Below the pieces are notes generated by a model. It had not been told where the DNA came from and ran no database searches. It saw only the letters and a list, made by a program, of their open reading frames with translations. A DNA stretch of 64,000 nucleotides from DASXUG01 sp964620425 (GTDB taxonomy: Bacteria > Pseudomonadota > Gammaproteobacteria > Burkholderiales > Methylophilaceae): the NCBI GenBank assembly GCA_964620425.1, contig CAZUGV010000006.1, positions 62,001 through 126,000 of the forward strand, given 5' to 3'. The translations under genes and the position numbers were made by a program. This document shows, in pieces, positions 8,090 to 15,832 of the stretch. The number at the start of each line of letters is the position of its first letter. Position 1 is the stretch's first letter.

Positions 8090-8229
8090 AGTTTTTAACT
8101 CCATAAAATTTACTTTACTGACTGAACACCCCCAAAACGCCAGACGAACAAACACCTCCACTGATAACTGGATCATTAAGATAGCGAATGTCGTTGATTG
8201 GATTTTGAGGGTAAGGCTGGAAGTGTGGA

Positions 8230-8403
8230 CTACACAGAATGGCTGAATGTGAACGATCTAGCTTCAAATGGCTGCCAAGTATCCTCATCAGAACTGCGCG
8301 TGTTATGTAGAACATGTTGATGAATCGCTTCTACTTCTGCTGGCTCTGGCAAATCAAAGTTAAGGACAGTTTCAATGACTTCTAGGTAAGGTTGGTGGTA
8401 CAT
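8230..8403 (-). CDS. Small acidic protein, 57 residues
   Basis: Short frame with a strong ribosome binding site (AAGGAG, 8 nt before the ATG at 8403). The product begins MYHQPYLEVIETVLNFDLPE and is acidic and soluble, with no recognised domain. It overlaps the end of the upstream small membrane protein gene by 32 bp, suggesting translational coupling. A second frame (8115-8315) overlaps it without a ribosome binding site, so I prefer this one. Confidence is limited by the short length. Confidence 0.5.
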   Translation of the reverse strand: MYHQPYLEVIETVLNFDLPEPAEVEAIHQHVLHNTRSSDEDTWQPFEARSFTFSHSV

Positions 8404-8581
8404 AATGCTTTCTCCTTTTGAGTTGTTGACGATTAATAAAATGAATGGTGATAGCTGCTAATGCGATAAATGACAGCGGAAAAACTACAAACAACACGAT
8501 GAATAAAGCGCAGCCAAACTTTCTGGTAGATTCAAAAAGTAGGCAGATAAAACTAATCACTGCTAGCGTGATAAATTCCAT
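8372..8581 (-). CDS. Small membrane protein with two TM segments
   Basis: 69 residues starting after TTGGAGCCTTAA. Two hydrophobic stretches (about 3-16 and 23-48: FITLAVISFICLLF and CALFIVLFVVFPLSFIALAA) with a short basic loop between them, and a basic C-terminal tail. It is probably an inner-membrane protein of unknown role. It overlaps the following small gene and shares its strand with klcA. Confidence 0.5.
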   Translation of the reverse strand: MEFITLAVISFICLLFESTRKFGCALFIVLFVVFPLSFIALAAITIHFINRQQLKRRKHYVPPTLPRSH

Positions 8582-8779
8582 TTAAGGCTCCAAAAGTAGG
8601 AAAAAATTAAGATTTGGGTCGGTATAAGCTCGGTATAACTAATTTACAAATTTGGGAAATGCATGAAGCCAGACTAGGCCTAGGGTTATGGGTCGTGAGA
8701 TTTTTAGAGCGGCGGACTTTAACTACAACGCAGCAGTTTGGAGTGTTTATGAGGTTGGGTGACGTGAAGCTAGTAATGC

Positions 8780-9280
8780 TTACTTCAGGGCTTTAAGAGT
8801 AGGTGCAGAAACTGGGTTAGGTTTTTTGACAGGTGCTGGGTTTTCAACTTTTAGATCAATATCAGAATTCACCAAGGCATTCACCTCACGCATAAACTGT
8901 GTGTCATCTAATTTCTCATAGCCGCGTATCTTGCCTTCCAGTAACTTAACTAGACCTTCATGCTTGATTACTGCTAATAAGAATCCAGAGTTATTAACTG
9001 ACTTACCAATGAACAATTTGATTAGTGGGAACGAAGTCACGGGAAATGGCGCACTAGCTAATGCAGCTTGAATATCAGCAAGCTTCACCCATTCATCACT
9101 GAAGAAGCCACCGCCACTGTTGGAGACAACACGGATATACACTGTATTGTCAGCACTGACGCCAAAGTGATAGGTAAGATTAGCTTTACCTGAGCAGGTA
9201 GGACAGGTAGAGATTTTGATAATGCGTGTGACTTGTGGTGCTGGTGTTGTTGTAGTTTTGCTATTTGTTTTTTTAGTCAT
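8780..9280 (-). CDS. Hypothetical island protein with N-terminal CPTC motif
   Basis: 166 residues from the ATG at 9280, which follows CTAGGAG; the longer frame to 9340 has no ribosome binding site. The N-terminal 20 residues are Lys/Thr rich, followed by IKISTCPTCSGKANLTYHFG (half of a zinc-knuckle-like motif), a beta-rich middle containing NSGGGFFSDEWVKL, and a Pro-rich C-terminus. I have the impression that such proteins occur on integrase-bearing islands of proteobacteria, but I cannot name a family or function. Confidence 0.6.
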   Translation of the reverse strand: MTKKTNSKTTTTPAPQVTRIIKISTCPTCSGKANLTYHFGVSADNTVYIRVVSNSGGGFFSDEWVKLADIQAALASAPFPVTSFPLIKLFIGKSVNNSGFLLAVIKHEGLVKLLEGKIRGYEKLDDTQFMREVNALVNSDIDLKVENPAPVKKPNPVSAPTLKALK

Positions 9281-9377
9281 GCTGAAACTCCTAGTTAGAT
9301 GGATGGATGTGTAAATAGAAACTGAAGTCATAGAACTCATATTTCATATAAGATGGTTAAAAACCCGCAGCAGAAAA

Positions 9378-9872
9378 CTATGAACCATTGGCTGTTGCAG
9401 CAATATGCTCATCAACTCTGGCTAGTCCCCATAGGTGTTTAGGCACGTAATAGACTGAGCCACCTGCATTGTTCCAGCACAGCAGAAAGATGACCCATTG
9501 CGGTTCACCGACCGACTCAGACAAATAACTGCATGCGTCCCAAGACATAGGTAAATCGGTGACATTGGGCAAGGCACCTAAATGCGTTTTAGTCCACTCA
9601 AGATCACAACCTAAGATTTGAGTAAGATCAGCTTCGACATCACATACATAGCTATAGCCACCCAAAACTTCCGAGTAGTCATAAGCTGACTCTGATTGTT
9701 GCAGCAGCCATTGAATAAGCTCGTCTGTTATGTCTAGTGGATTCATGACTGCTTGAGGTGGGTTACTACAGATACCTAGCATTACAAATGCTTGCTCTTG
9801 GACTAGGCGGTAAGGGATAAGGCCTGATTGGTATTGCTGGTAGGATTCATTAAGGGTGTGTGATGTAATCAT
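9378..9872 (-). CDS. Hypothetical island protein, 164 residues
   Basis: Starts at the ATG at 9872 after AAAGGAGATTT, a near-perfect ribosome binding site; the upstream extension to 9938 crosses a terminator hairpin and is unlikely. The product is acidic and soluble, rich in Trp, Tyr and Cys (for example WVIFLLCWNNAGGSVYYVP), with no signal peptide or recognised domain. It is the first gene after the terminator at 9894-9927, so it may head the minus-strand run down to klcA. Confidence 0.6.
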   Translation of the reverse strand: MITSHTLNESYQQYQSGLIPYRLVQEQAFVMLGICSNPPQAVMNPLDITDELIQWLLQQSESAYDYSEVLGGYSYVCDVEADLTQILGCDLEWTKTHLGALPNVTDLPMSWDACSYLSESVGEPQWVIFLLCWNNAGGSVYYVPKHLWGLARVDEHIAATANGS

Positions 9873-9893
9873 AAATCTCCTTTCGATGGGCGT

Positions 9894-9927
9894 AAAAAAA
9901 CCCGCATACCGAGAGGCATACGGGTTG
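9894..9927 (-). terminator. Rho-independent terminator
   Basis: On the minus strand AACCCGTATGCC pairs with GGTATGCGGGTT (12 pairs, two G-T) around a TCTC loop and is followed by a run of seven T. It ends the 9977-10525 gene about 50 bp after its stop. Confidence 0.85.
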
Positions 9928-9976
9928 GGACTGAACAACTAACCTAGAGGATTAACGCTTGCTTATTGAACCGATG

Positions 9977-10525
9977 CTAAAGCATGATGAACCACCAGAT
10001 AAGCCAGAATATAAGTGCTGTGACTGCAACGGTGACGACAAGTTGAACGACTAAGGTAAAGATCATAGAGAGGAGCGTTGCTACAGCACCCCAAATCACC
10101 TCCCAGACAAATAAAGCATGTATCTCTAACCAGTCAAGCGTAGTTCTGAGGTAACTATCAGGCTCACCTGTCGCCATCACGCGCTCATAACTTTCTATGG
10201 ATTTTTGGACGCGACGATTATTCAAAGACATACTGGCAATCAAACTTCGTGATCTATAAATCGAACCGTAAATCTCGAGTTTTTCGTTATAATCCTCATT
10301 GATTTTGGTTTGCGAGTCGGAAAACATTTCTACAGATTTATCAACTGCATTCCCGCTCGCTTTTTCTAGAAACTTCGAGATTTGCTTTACAGTGGTTCTT
10401 GGCTTAGGTTTACGATAAAGCGCATATTTATTGTTTTCAAAGTTCAATAGTGATACCTTTATAGTGGTTGAGAGGGTTTGATAAAACACTAGTAGCCAAT
10501 ACTTACTGTCATTTGCTGTACACAT
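9977..10525 (-). CDS. Hypothetical protein with C-terminal membrane segments
   Basis: 182 residues. The first 120 are soluble and charged with helical, possibly coiled-coil stretches (about 55-110). The last 45 residues are strongly hydrophobic (VIWGAVATLLSMIFTLVV, then VTVAVTALIFWLIWWFIML), forming one hairpin or two TM helices. It is a tail-anchored-like inner-membrane protein of unknown function. It is transcribed divergently from the HAF-repeat gene and terminated by the hairpin at 9894-9927. No strong ribosome binding site marks the start. Confidence 0.55.
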   Translation of the reverse strand: MCTANDSKYWLLVFYQTLSTTIKVSLLNFENNKYALYRKPKPRTTVKQISKFLEKASGNAVDKSVEMFSDSQTKINEDYNEKLEIYGSIYRSRSLIASMSLNNRRVQKSIESYERVMATGEPDSYLRTTLDWLEIHALFVWEVIWGAVATLLSMIFTLVVQLVVTVAVTALIFWLIWWFIML

Positions 10526-10614
10526 TGTTTAGGTATTCTCAATGATAGTAAAAATAAAAATCCACTTGGATTCAAATTATAAATCGATATATTCAAAATT
10601 AGGGGGTAGGTAGT

Positions 10615-11766
10615 ATGGCGAGTTTAAAGAGAACATTTTTTGTTCTGACAATGTTAATTGGATGTATTAATACCACCCCTGCATTTTCAGCAGAGTACAT
10701 CTTCACAGATCTCGGAAATTTTGGGGTGCAGTTCAGTCAAGCCTTTAATATTAATAATAGCGGTGAGGTAGTGGGTTATTCAGTCAAACTAGGTAACTAC
10801 CAAAATGCATTTCTGTATAACACTCTTGGCTTGCAAAATTTAGGCTCATTGAGTGGTCCAAATGGCCTTAGTTATGGAAATAGTATTAACAATAGCAGCC
10901 AAGTAGTTGGAGAGTCGAGCTCCTTACCAGATGGTAATTTACATGCATTTCTTTACAGCAATGGCAGTATGCAAGACTTAGGTACATTAGGAGGTGCTTC
11001 TAGTGGAGCTTATGACATAAACAACAATGGACAAGTGGTTGGTTACTCAGGCACTAATGTTGGCGCACACGCATTTCTTTACAGTAATGGAAGTATGCAA
11101 GATTTAGGTACACTAGGCGGATTCACAAGCAGAGCTACTGGGATTAACGACAATGGTCAGATAGCAGGTTTTTCATCTATCACCAACAGTACCACTGAAC
11201 ACGCTTTCCTATACAGCAACGGCGTTATGCAAGATTTAGTCACCACAAATTTTGGCAGCAGTTTCAGCAGAGCAACGAACATAAACAATGCAGGTCAAGT
11301 GATAGGGTATGCAAGTGTCACCTCTGGTGGTGACAATCATGCGTTCATTTTTAACAATGGCAATATGGAAGACTTAGGCACCTTAAGTCCAGCGGGTCGT
11401 AATAGCAGAGCTTGGGGAATTAATAGTTCTGGTCAAGTGGTGGGGGAGTCAGATACCTCGTCCGACAACTCAATAAGATCCTTTAATAGTCATGCCTTTT
11501 TATATGCCAATGGAAAAATGACAGATTTAAACAGCTTTTTAGACGAAAGCACACTGAATGCTGGCTTAGTTCTGGTCAATGCTAGTGCGATTAATGATAA
11601 TGGTTGGATTGTAGGTACGGCAGTCAATCGAAATACTGGTCAAAACCTTGCCTTTTTACTATCAATTAGTGCCGTTCCTGAAACAGAAACATCTATGATG
11701 TTTTCTTTAGGATTGGCCATGATGGGTTGGCTAAACCGCAAAAAAAATTTAAAAGTTAGTTGCTAA
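10615..11766 (+). CDS. HAF-repeat exported protein with PEP-CTERM anchor
   Basis: 383 residues. A signal peptide (about 1-26, ending PAFSA) is followed by about seven repeats alternating INNSGQVVGYS-like and HAFLYSNGSMQDLGTLGG-like segments, the HAF repeat predicted to form a beta-propeller-like fold. The C-terminus has VPETETSMMFSLGLAMMGWLNRKK: a VPE variant of the PEP-CTERM sorting motif, a TM helix and a basic tail. It should be exported and processed by an exosortase, which is not encoded in this window. The gene lies alone on the plus strand of the island, before an Xre regulator. Confidence 0.85.
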   Translation: MASLKRTFFVLTMLIGCINTTPAFSAEYIFTDLGNFGVQFSQAFNINNSGEVVGYSVKLGNYQNAFLYNTLGLQNLGSLSGPNGLSYGNSINNSSQVVGESSSLPDGNLHAFLYSNGSMQDLGTLGGASSGAYDINNNGQVVGYSGTNVGAHAFLYSNGSMQDLGTLGGFTSRATGINDNGQIAGFSSITNSTTEHAFLYSNGVMQDLVTTNFGSSFSRATNINNAGQVIGYASVTSGGDNHAFIFNNGNMEDLGTLSPAGRNSRAWGINSSGQVVGESDTSSDNSIRSFNSHAFLYANGKMTDLNSFLDESTLNAGLVLVNASAINDNGWIVGTAVNRNTGQNLAFLLSISAVPETETSMMFSLGLAMMGWLNRKKNLKVSC

Positions 11767-11792
11767 ATACGGCAAACTTATAGCATGAATAT

Positions 11793-12038
11793 GTGGCCAA
11801 AAAATCACCTACATTCTCTGGAAACCCTGCGCTTGTTAGCTTAGGGGAAGTTGTGCGTGCAAAAAGAAAGGCTCAGGGATTGTCTCAAGAAGCCTTAGCG
11901 GATAAGGCGGATATTGATAGGTCTTATATGGGTGGTATTGAGCGGGGTGAGCATAATTTGGCGATTATTAATTTGCTCAAGATTGCTGATGCGCTTGGGG
12001 TTAAGGCATCGGTGCTGATGGATGAGGCTGGCAATTAA
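11793..12038 (+). CDS. Xre-family HTH regulator
   Basis: 81 residues, GTG start. A single HTH_3 (Cro/C1) domain spans about 16-75: LGEVVRAKRKAQGLSQEALADKADIDRSYMGGIERGEHNLAIINLLKIADAL. The size and lack of further domains match controller-like or Xre repressors found beside restriction systems and on mobile elements. It faces the HEPN gene tail to tail (77 bp apart), so it is not the classic divergent controller of the R-M operon. Its target is unknown. Confidence 0.85.
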   Translation: MAKKSPTFSGNPALVSLGEVVRAKRKAQGLSQEALADKADIDRSYMGGIERGEHNLAIINLLKIADALGVKASVLMDEAGN

Positions 12039-12115
12039 TGTTATCAAAATCATCAATGCTATCTATAAGACTAAGCATGATAGCGAATTAAGATATGCAA
12101 CAATTCTGCGCTCTA

Positions 12116-12610
12116 CTAGCTTGTAACGGCGTCGATGCCTAAAACAGTCTCAATATTTGTAATAACTTTTTTTGTTAATGGATATTTTTGACTAAGTTCC
12201 CTAAAAGTTAGATTAAGGCTTCCCTGCTTATGTACAACCGCATGCCTTGCTTTCATCAGCGAATCCCAAGCCGCATGCTCTGCCGAATTTTCAATATTGT
12301 CCATAAAAGAAACCTTATATGTGCCGTCGAAACGGTTAAGAGTTTCGTTTATTTTTGATAAATCAGGGCTCCTAAATTTTAGCGATAAGGTTTTTTTAAT
12401 ATAGTTTGCAACATGAGGGTCTCCACACATATCAGCTCTACTAGCAAATACGGACTCTAAATATACTTCATACTCAGATACAATCAATACAATAAGCCCT
12501 GCTACTAAGTAGGTTTCAACCTCTTTATCTTTTATGTTCGTTGGATCTAATCTATTTAAATGTAGCGAGCATATTTCTAATGCGTTATCAATTCGTTGAA
12601 AGTGCATCAT
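12116..12610 (-). CDS. HEPN-domain protein (RiboL-PSP/MAE_28990-like), putative RNase
   Basis: 164 residues, all helical. Motif MKARHAVVHKQGS supplies the RxxxxH signature (R122, H127) of catalytic HEPN domains, which are metal-independent RNases in many toxin and defence systems. The start ATG overlaps the stop of the DUF262 gene (ATGA-type overlap), so the two are translationally coupled and the products probably act together. The exact HEPN subfamily is my judgement from motif and length. Nuclease activity is inferred, not shown. Confidence 0.75.
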   Translation of the reverse strand: MMHFQRIDNALEICSLHLNRLDPTNIKDKEVETYLVAGLIVLIVSEYEVYLESVFASRADMCGDPHVANYIKKTLSLKFRSPDLSKINETLNRFDGTYKVSFMDNIENSAEHAAWDSLMKARHAVVHKQGSLNLTFRELSQKYPLTKKVITNIETVLGIDAVTS

Positions 12611-13692
12611 TGTTTTAAATACTGTTTTGCAAGTCGCATCCTGAGCTCGACTATTGAATCATCAGCTGTAGCACCCCGGACACCTTTTATAAAGTCATTG
12701 TCTAATTTCAATTTATCAAATCGTGCTTGCAAATCTGGCTCGAATCCAAATTTAGCCAAGGTTGTAAATGTTGAATCAAAAACAGCCACATTAAGACCAG
12801 ACCAAATATGGAAAGGTTTTTCACCAATGTACTCTATGACTTTGTCACAGGTTTCCTTGAACAGTCTTTCGAAATGTTGTTTTTTTTCAGCATTGATATG
12901 TTGATTACTTCTCATGAAATTTGACATAAAGTCTTTGATTGGCCTTACGTAATTATCTCCATTCTCATAAAATGAGAAAAACCTAAGAATTAATTCAACA
13001 TCTTTCTGGCGTTTATGTGATGGAACACTTCCAAATATTTTCCGCCAATTATCATATTCATTTAACTCACAAAGTAAGTTGTTGAATTCACCGTGGTATA
13101 CACAATTCCTTATCTCTTGGCCTACTAACTGAGTTCCACCTGTATTCAATCGCTCGAATATATGATACACACTTGTATTGCCATTAGGTGTTAACTGTTT
13201 AACTACGAAGGCACGCAGTACACTATCATTCAGCTTGTTAAAAGCAGCTTGATCGGTATCCTCAAGCTCAGCATATGTTTTGTTGTAAAAAGGACTATTC
13301 TCATTTAATCCTGTTAATCTAAAAATTTTTCGACGACCCGCCTTATCAGCCTCTCCAAAATATCCATCAAAGAAATATACAACCGACATTAAACGTTGCT
13401 GCCCATCAATTACAAGCTGTTCATTATTAATTTCATCGGTAAATAAAAATATAGCTGGCACAGGGAGACCAAGCAGAAAAGACTCTATCAAACGACTGGC
13501 TTGTTTTACGTTCCAAACATAATTACGCTGAAAACCAGGAACAGTCATCGATCCTTTTTTATATTTAGAAACAAGACCCTCTAACGTAAAATCAGCAGGA
13601 TACGTAATTACTTCGTATGTTGCTGGAGTTGAATCTAAATCATTATTCTCACTTTGAATATCTTCAAGTCCTTCGTTGTAATCAGTGGTCAT
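12607..13692 (-). CDS. DUF262 (ParB/GmrS-like N-terminal domain) protein
   Basis: 361 residues. The N-terminal DUF262 domain is clear: VPGFQRNYVWNVKQASRLIESFLLGLPVPAIFLF (51-84) and LVIDGQQRL with the DGQQR motif (96-100). This fold is related to ParB-type NTPases and to the GmrS half of GmrSD type IV restriction enzymes. The C-terminal 200 residues are helical; I see no HNH (GmrD-like) motif. It overlaps the HEPN gene downstream and starts 152 bp after mod on the same strand. A nucleotide-dependent sensor controlling the HEPN protein is a reasonable inference. Confidence 0.85.
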   Translation of the reverse strand: MTTDYNEGLEDIQSENNDLDSTPATYEVITYPADFTLEGLVSKYKKGSMTVPGFQRNYVWNVKQASRLIESFLLGLPVPAIFLFTDEINNEQLVIDGQQRLMSVVYFFDGYFGEADKAGRRKIFRLTGLNENSPFYNKTYAELEDTDQAAFNKLNDSVLRAFVVKQLTPNGNTSVYHIFERLNTGGTQLVGQEIRNCVYHGEFNNLLCELNEYDNWRKIFGSVPSHKRQKDVELILRFFSFYENGDNYVRPIKDFMSNFMRSNQHINAEKKQHFERLFKETCDKVIEYIGEKPFHIWSGLNVAVFDSTFTTLAKFGFEPDLQARFDKLKLDNDFIKGVRGATADDSIVELRMRLAKQYLKQ

Positions 13693-13844
13693 TTTTTCTC
13701 ACTTTAATAAATAATTAGCAGTTTTGCAGATGCAAGTGAATATATATTTAGGCAATTTAATTGTTACGATCGCATTTACATAAAGTTATTTACACCCTAT
13801 AACTGATAGGTTGAGTCTGAGTTAATACACTTAAACTGAACATA

Positions 13845-15815
13845 TCAAAACACTATCTTTACATCTTCTTTATAGCTCTGCAAGGTGCCGTTCAAGCTGG
13901 CCGTCCAGCCGTCAACAAACACTTTGCCGTTTTTAATTGCGTTTGCAAAATCCTCGCTAGAAATTTTATCGCTATTGGTGATGTAATAATGCGTGCCTAT
14001 TTTGTAGATACAATCTTTTAATACTTCTTCTGGCACTTGTGTTGGCTCGTCTAAACCAACGGTAAAAATCATATTGTAGATACGGCTTAAGGCATCTGTT
14101 TCATTCTCAGTGATTGAAATTTGCCCGTTATCATCTACTGATAATTTTGGTGCCTCTACGCTATCAAACACTTTAAAACCAATATCTGGCACTTGTTTTT
14201 TGTCTTCTTCAAACATGCCAACTTTGCCATTTTCCGCTTCTATGTCTTTGGCAATTTGTTCACCTGCTCGTTTTAAGCGCTCAAGGGTAATGCTAGAAAT
14301 AACAGGTGCTAGATTATTATTTTTGCAGAACTTAAAAGCAGGTTTATCTTCATTTATTGGCTCGTCAATCTGACATAAAATAAATTTACGATTGCCACCA
14401 TCTTCCGCATTAAGCTGCATTACTGCGTGACCTGATGAGCCTGACCCTGCGAAGAAATCAAGAACAGTGAAGTTAGTATCTGAAAGTAATGAAACTAACG
14501 TTTTCAAATACCCAATATTTTTTGGAGAGTCAAAATAAAGCTCGTCTGTATCAAACAATTTTTTTAATAAAGTGCCTGCTCCAGTGGTAGTTAACTCTAA
14601 ACTGTATTTCTGTTTTTTTCCTTTAATAATTGCTTCGTATTTTCTATTTATTAATTGGCTTTTGATTCTAATTGTGTCGTTAAAATTCTTTTCAAAGATT
14701 TTATCCTCGGTAAACTCTAATGCATTTGACTTGTGAAGGGTATCCAACTTCTTTTCAGTGTATGTATTCTCTACTAGCCGACCATCATTAAAGGAGTAAT
14801 ATTTTATATACCCATCACTAAGCAAGCCATTGTTTAATGTGTTGAAATCTTCTTTTACGAACTTTAATGACTTATCACTTTTACGATAATATACAGAGTA
14901 GTTTTTATCTGAGTTTGCATCTGCAACTGGTTTATTAAAGCTGTTTTCGCCTACTAATACTCTTTTTCCACTGTTGTGAACAAAATGTCCATCTTCATCT
15001 TCGTCCATATCATCTGCATTTTTAGGAATATTCGTAACAAACCTAGTGTTTGACTTCTTTTTTGCGTACACATGAAGGTATTCAGAGCTGACAGATATAA
15101 AGTCTGAATTTTTTCTACCTTTAGGATTATTTTCCACAGACAGTGTGCCAATAAAGTTATCTTCATCAAAAATATCGTCACAAAGTAGTTTCAGATTAGC
15201 TTGTTCATTATCATCAATACTAATAAAAATCACACCGTCATTACTTAATAAGTCCCTAGCCAATAATAAACGTGGATAGATAAAGGCTAACCAACCGTTA
15301 TGGCTCTTTTTGCTTTTAAAGCCAAATTCCATGCGAGCAAAATCGCTCTCGCTCAAGTTTGCTAAGCCCAGCACTTCTGCTTCTTCTTTATCAAATTTGT
15401 CAGGGTAAACAAATTCGTCTTTGTCAGTGTTATACGGCGGATCTATGTAAATGCATTTAATTTTCCCGCTGTAATGGCTTTTGAGGATTTTCAGACTATC
15501 TAAATTATCGCCCTTTAGCACTAGGTTTTGTGTGGTGTCTATGTTTTTGCTTAATTGGGTATTTAAGCGCAACTCTTTTTCTGATTTTTGTGCATATTTG
15601 GCGCGAGCAAAGTTGCGCCCCACAAAGTTGAGCCCGTAGCCGTTAACTTTCTCGTCTATGGGTAGGCCTGCAATGGTTTTGAGCTCTTGCAGGTTGATTT
15701 CATTGTCTTTAAGCACACTTGGGTAGTGCTCTTTTAGAAAAGCCAATAGTCTATTTTCGTTACATTCAGCCCCTAGCACCGTGAATCCTGCTTTTATAAA
15801 GTCTTGTTCTGTCAT
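13845..15815 (-). CDS. mod: Type III restriction-modification methyltransferase (Mod)
   Basis: 656 residues. Motif order is that of beta-class N6-adenine methyltransferases: IYIDPPYNTD with DPPY at 125-128, then the variable target-recognition region (about 230-400), then DFFAGSGSSGHAV with the AdoMet-binding FAGSG at 455-459. Length and order match Mod subunits of EcoP15I type. Mod alone methylates one strand of an asymmetric site and gives the Res-Mod complex its specificity. It lies 17 bp downstream of res. No frameshift or simple-repeat tract suggesting phase variation is seen. Confidence 0.94.
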   Translation of the reverse strand: MTEQDFIKAGFTVLGAECNENRLLAFLKEHYPSVLKDNEINLQELKTIAGLPIDEKVNGYGLNFVGRNFARAKYAQKSEKELRLNTQLSKNIDTTQNLVLKGDNLDSLKILKSHYSGKIKCIYIDPPYNTDKDEFVYPDKFDKEEAEVLGLANLSESDFARMEFGFKSKKSHNGWLAFIYPRLLLARDLLSNDGVIFISIDDNEQANLKLLCDDIFDEDNFIGTLSVENNPKGRKNSDFISVSSEYLHVYAKKKSNTRFVTNIPKNADDMDEDEDGHFVHNSGKRVLVGENSFNKPVADANSDKNYSVYYRKSDKSLKFVKEDFNTLNNGLLSDGYIKYYSFNDGRLVENTYTEKKLDTLHKSNALEFTEDKIFEKNFNDTIRIKSQLINRKYEAIIKGKKQKYSLELTTTGAGTLLKKLFDTDELYFDSPKNIGYLKTLVSLLSDTNFTVLDFFAGSGSSGHAVMQLNAEDGGNRKFILCQIDEPINEDKPAFKFCKNNNLAPVISSITLERLKRAGEQIAKDIEAENGKVGMFEEDKKQVPDIGFKVFDSVEAPKLSVDDNGQISITENETDALSRIYNMIFTVGLDEPTQVPEEVLKDCIYKIGTHYYITNSDKISSEDFANAIKNGKVFVDGWTASLNGTLQSYKEDVKIVF

Positions 15816-15832
15816 GATGTTATTTACCGTTC

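Noticed and set aside
8115..8315. 66-residue minus-strand frame overlapping the small acidic gene
   Set aside because: No ribosome binding site; the overlapping frame at 8230-8403 has a strong one. It cannot be fully excluded.
8614..8796. 60-residue plus-strand frame
   Set aside because: No ribosome binding site, opposite to the surrounding operon, and its end overlaps a supported gene.
13845..15815. Phase-variable type III methyltransferase
   Set aside because: I looked for simple repeat tracts within mod that would switch the frame and saw none.
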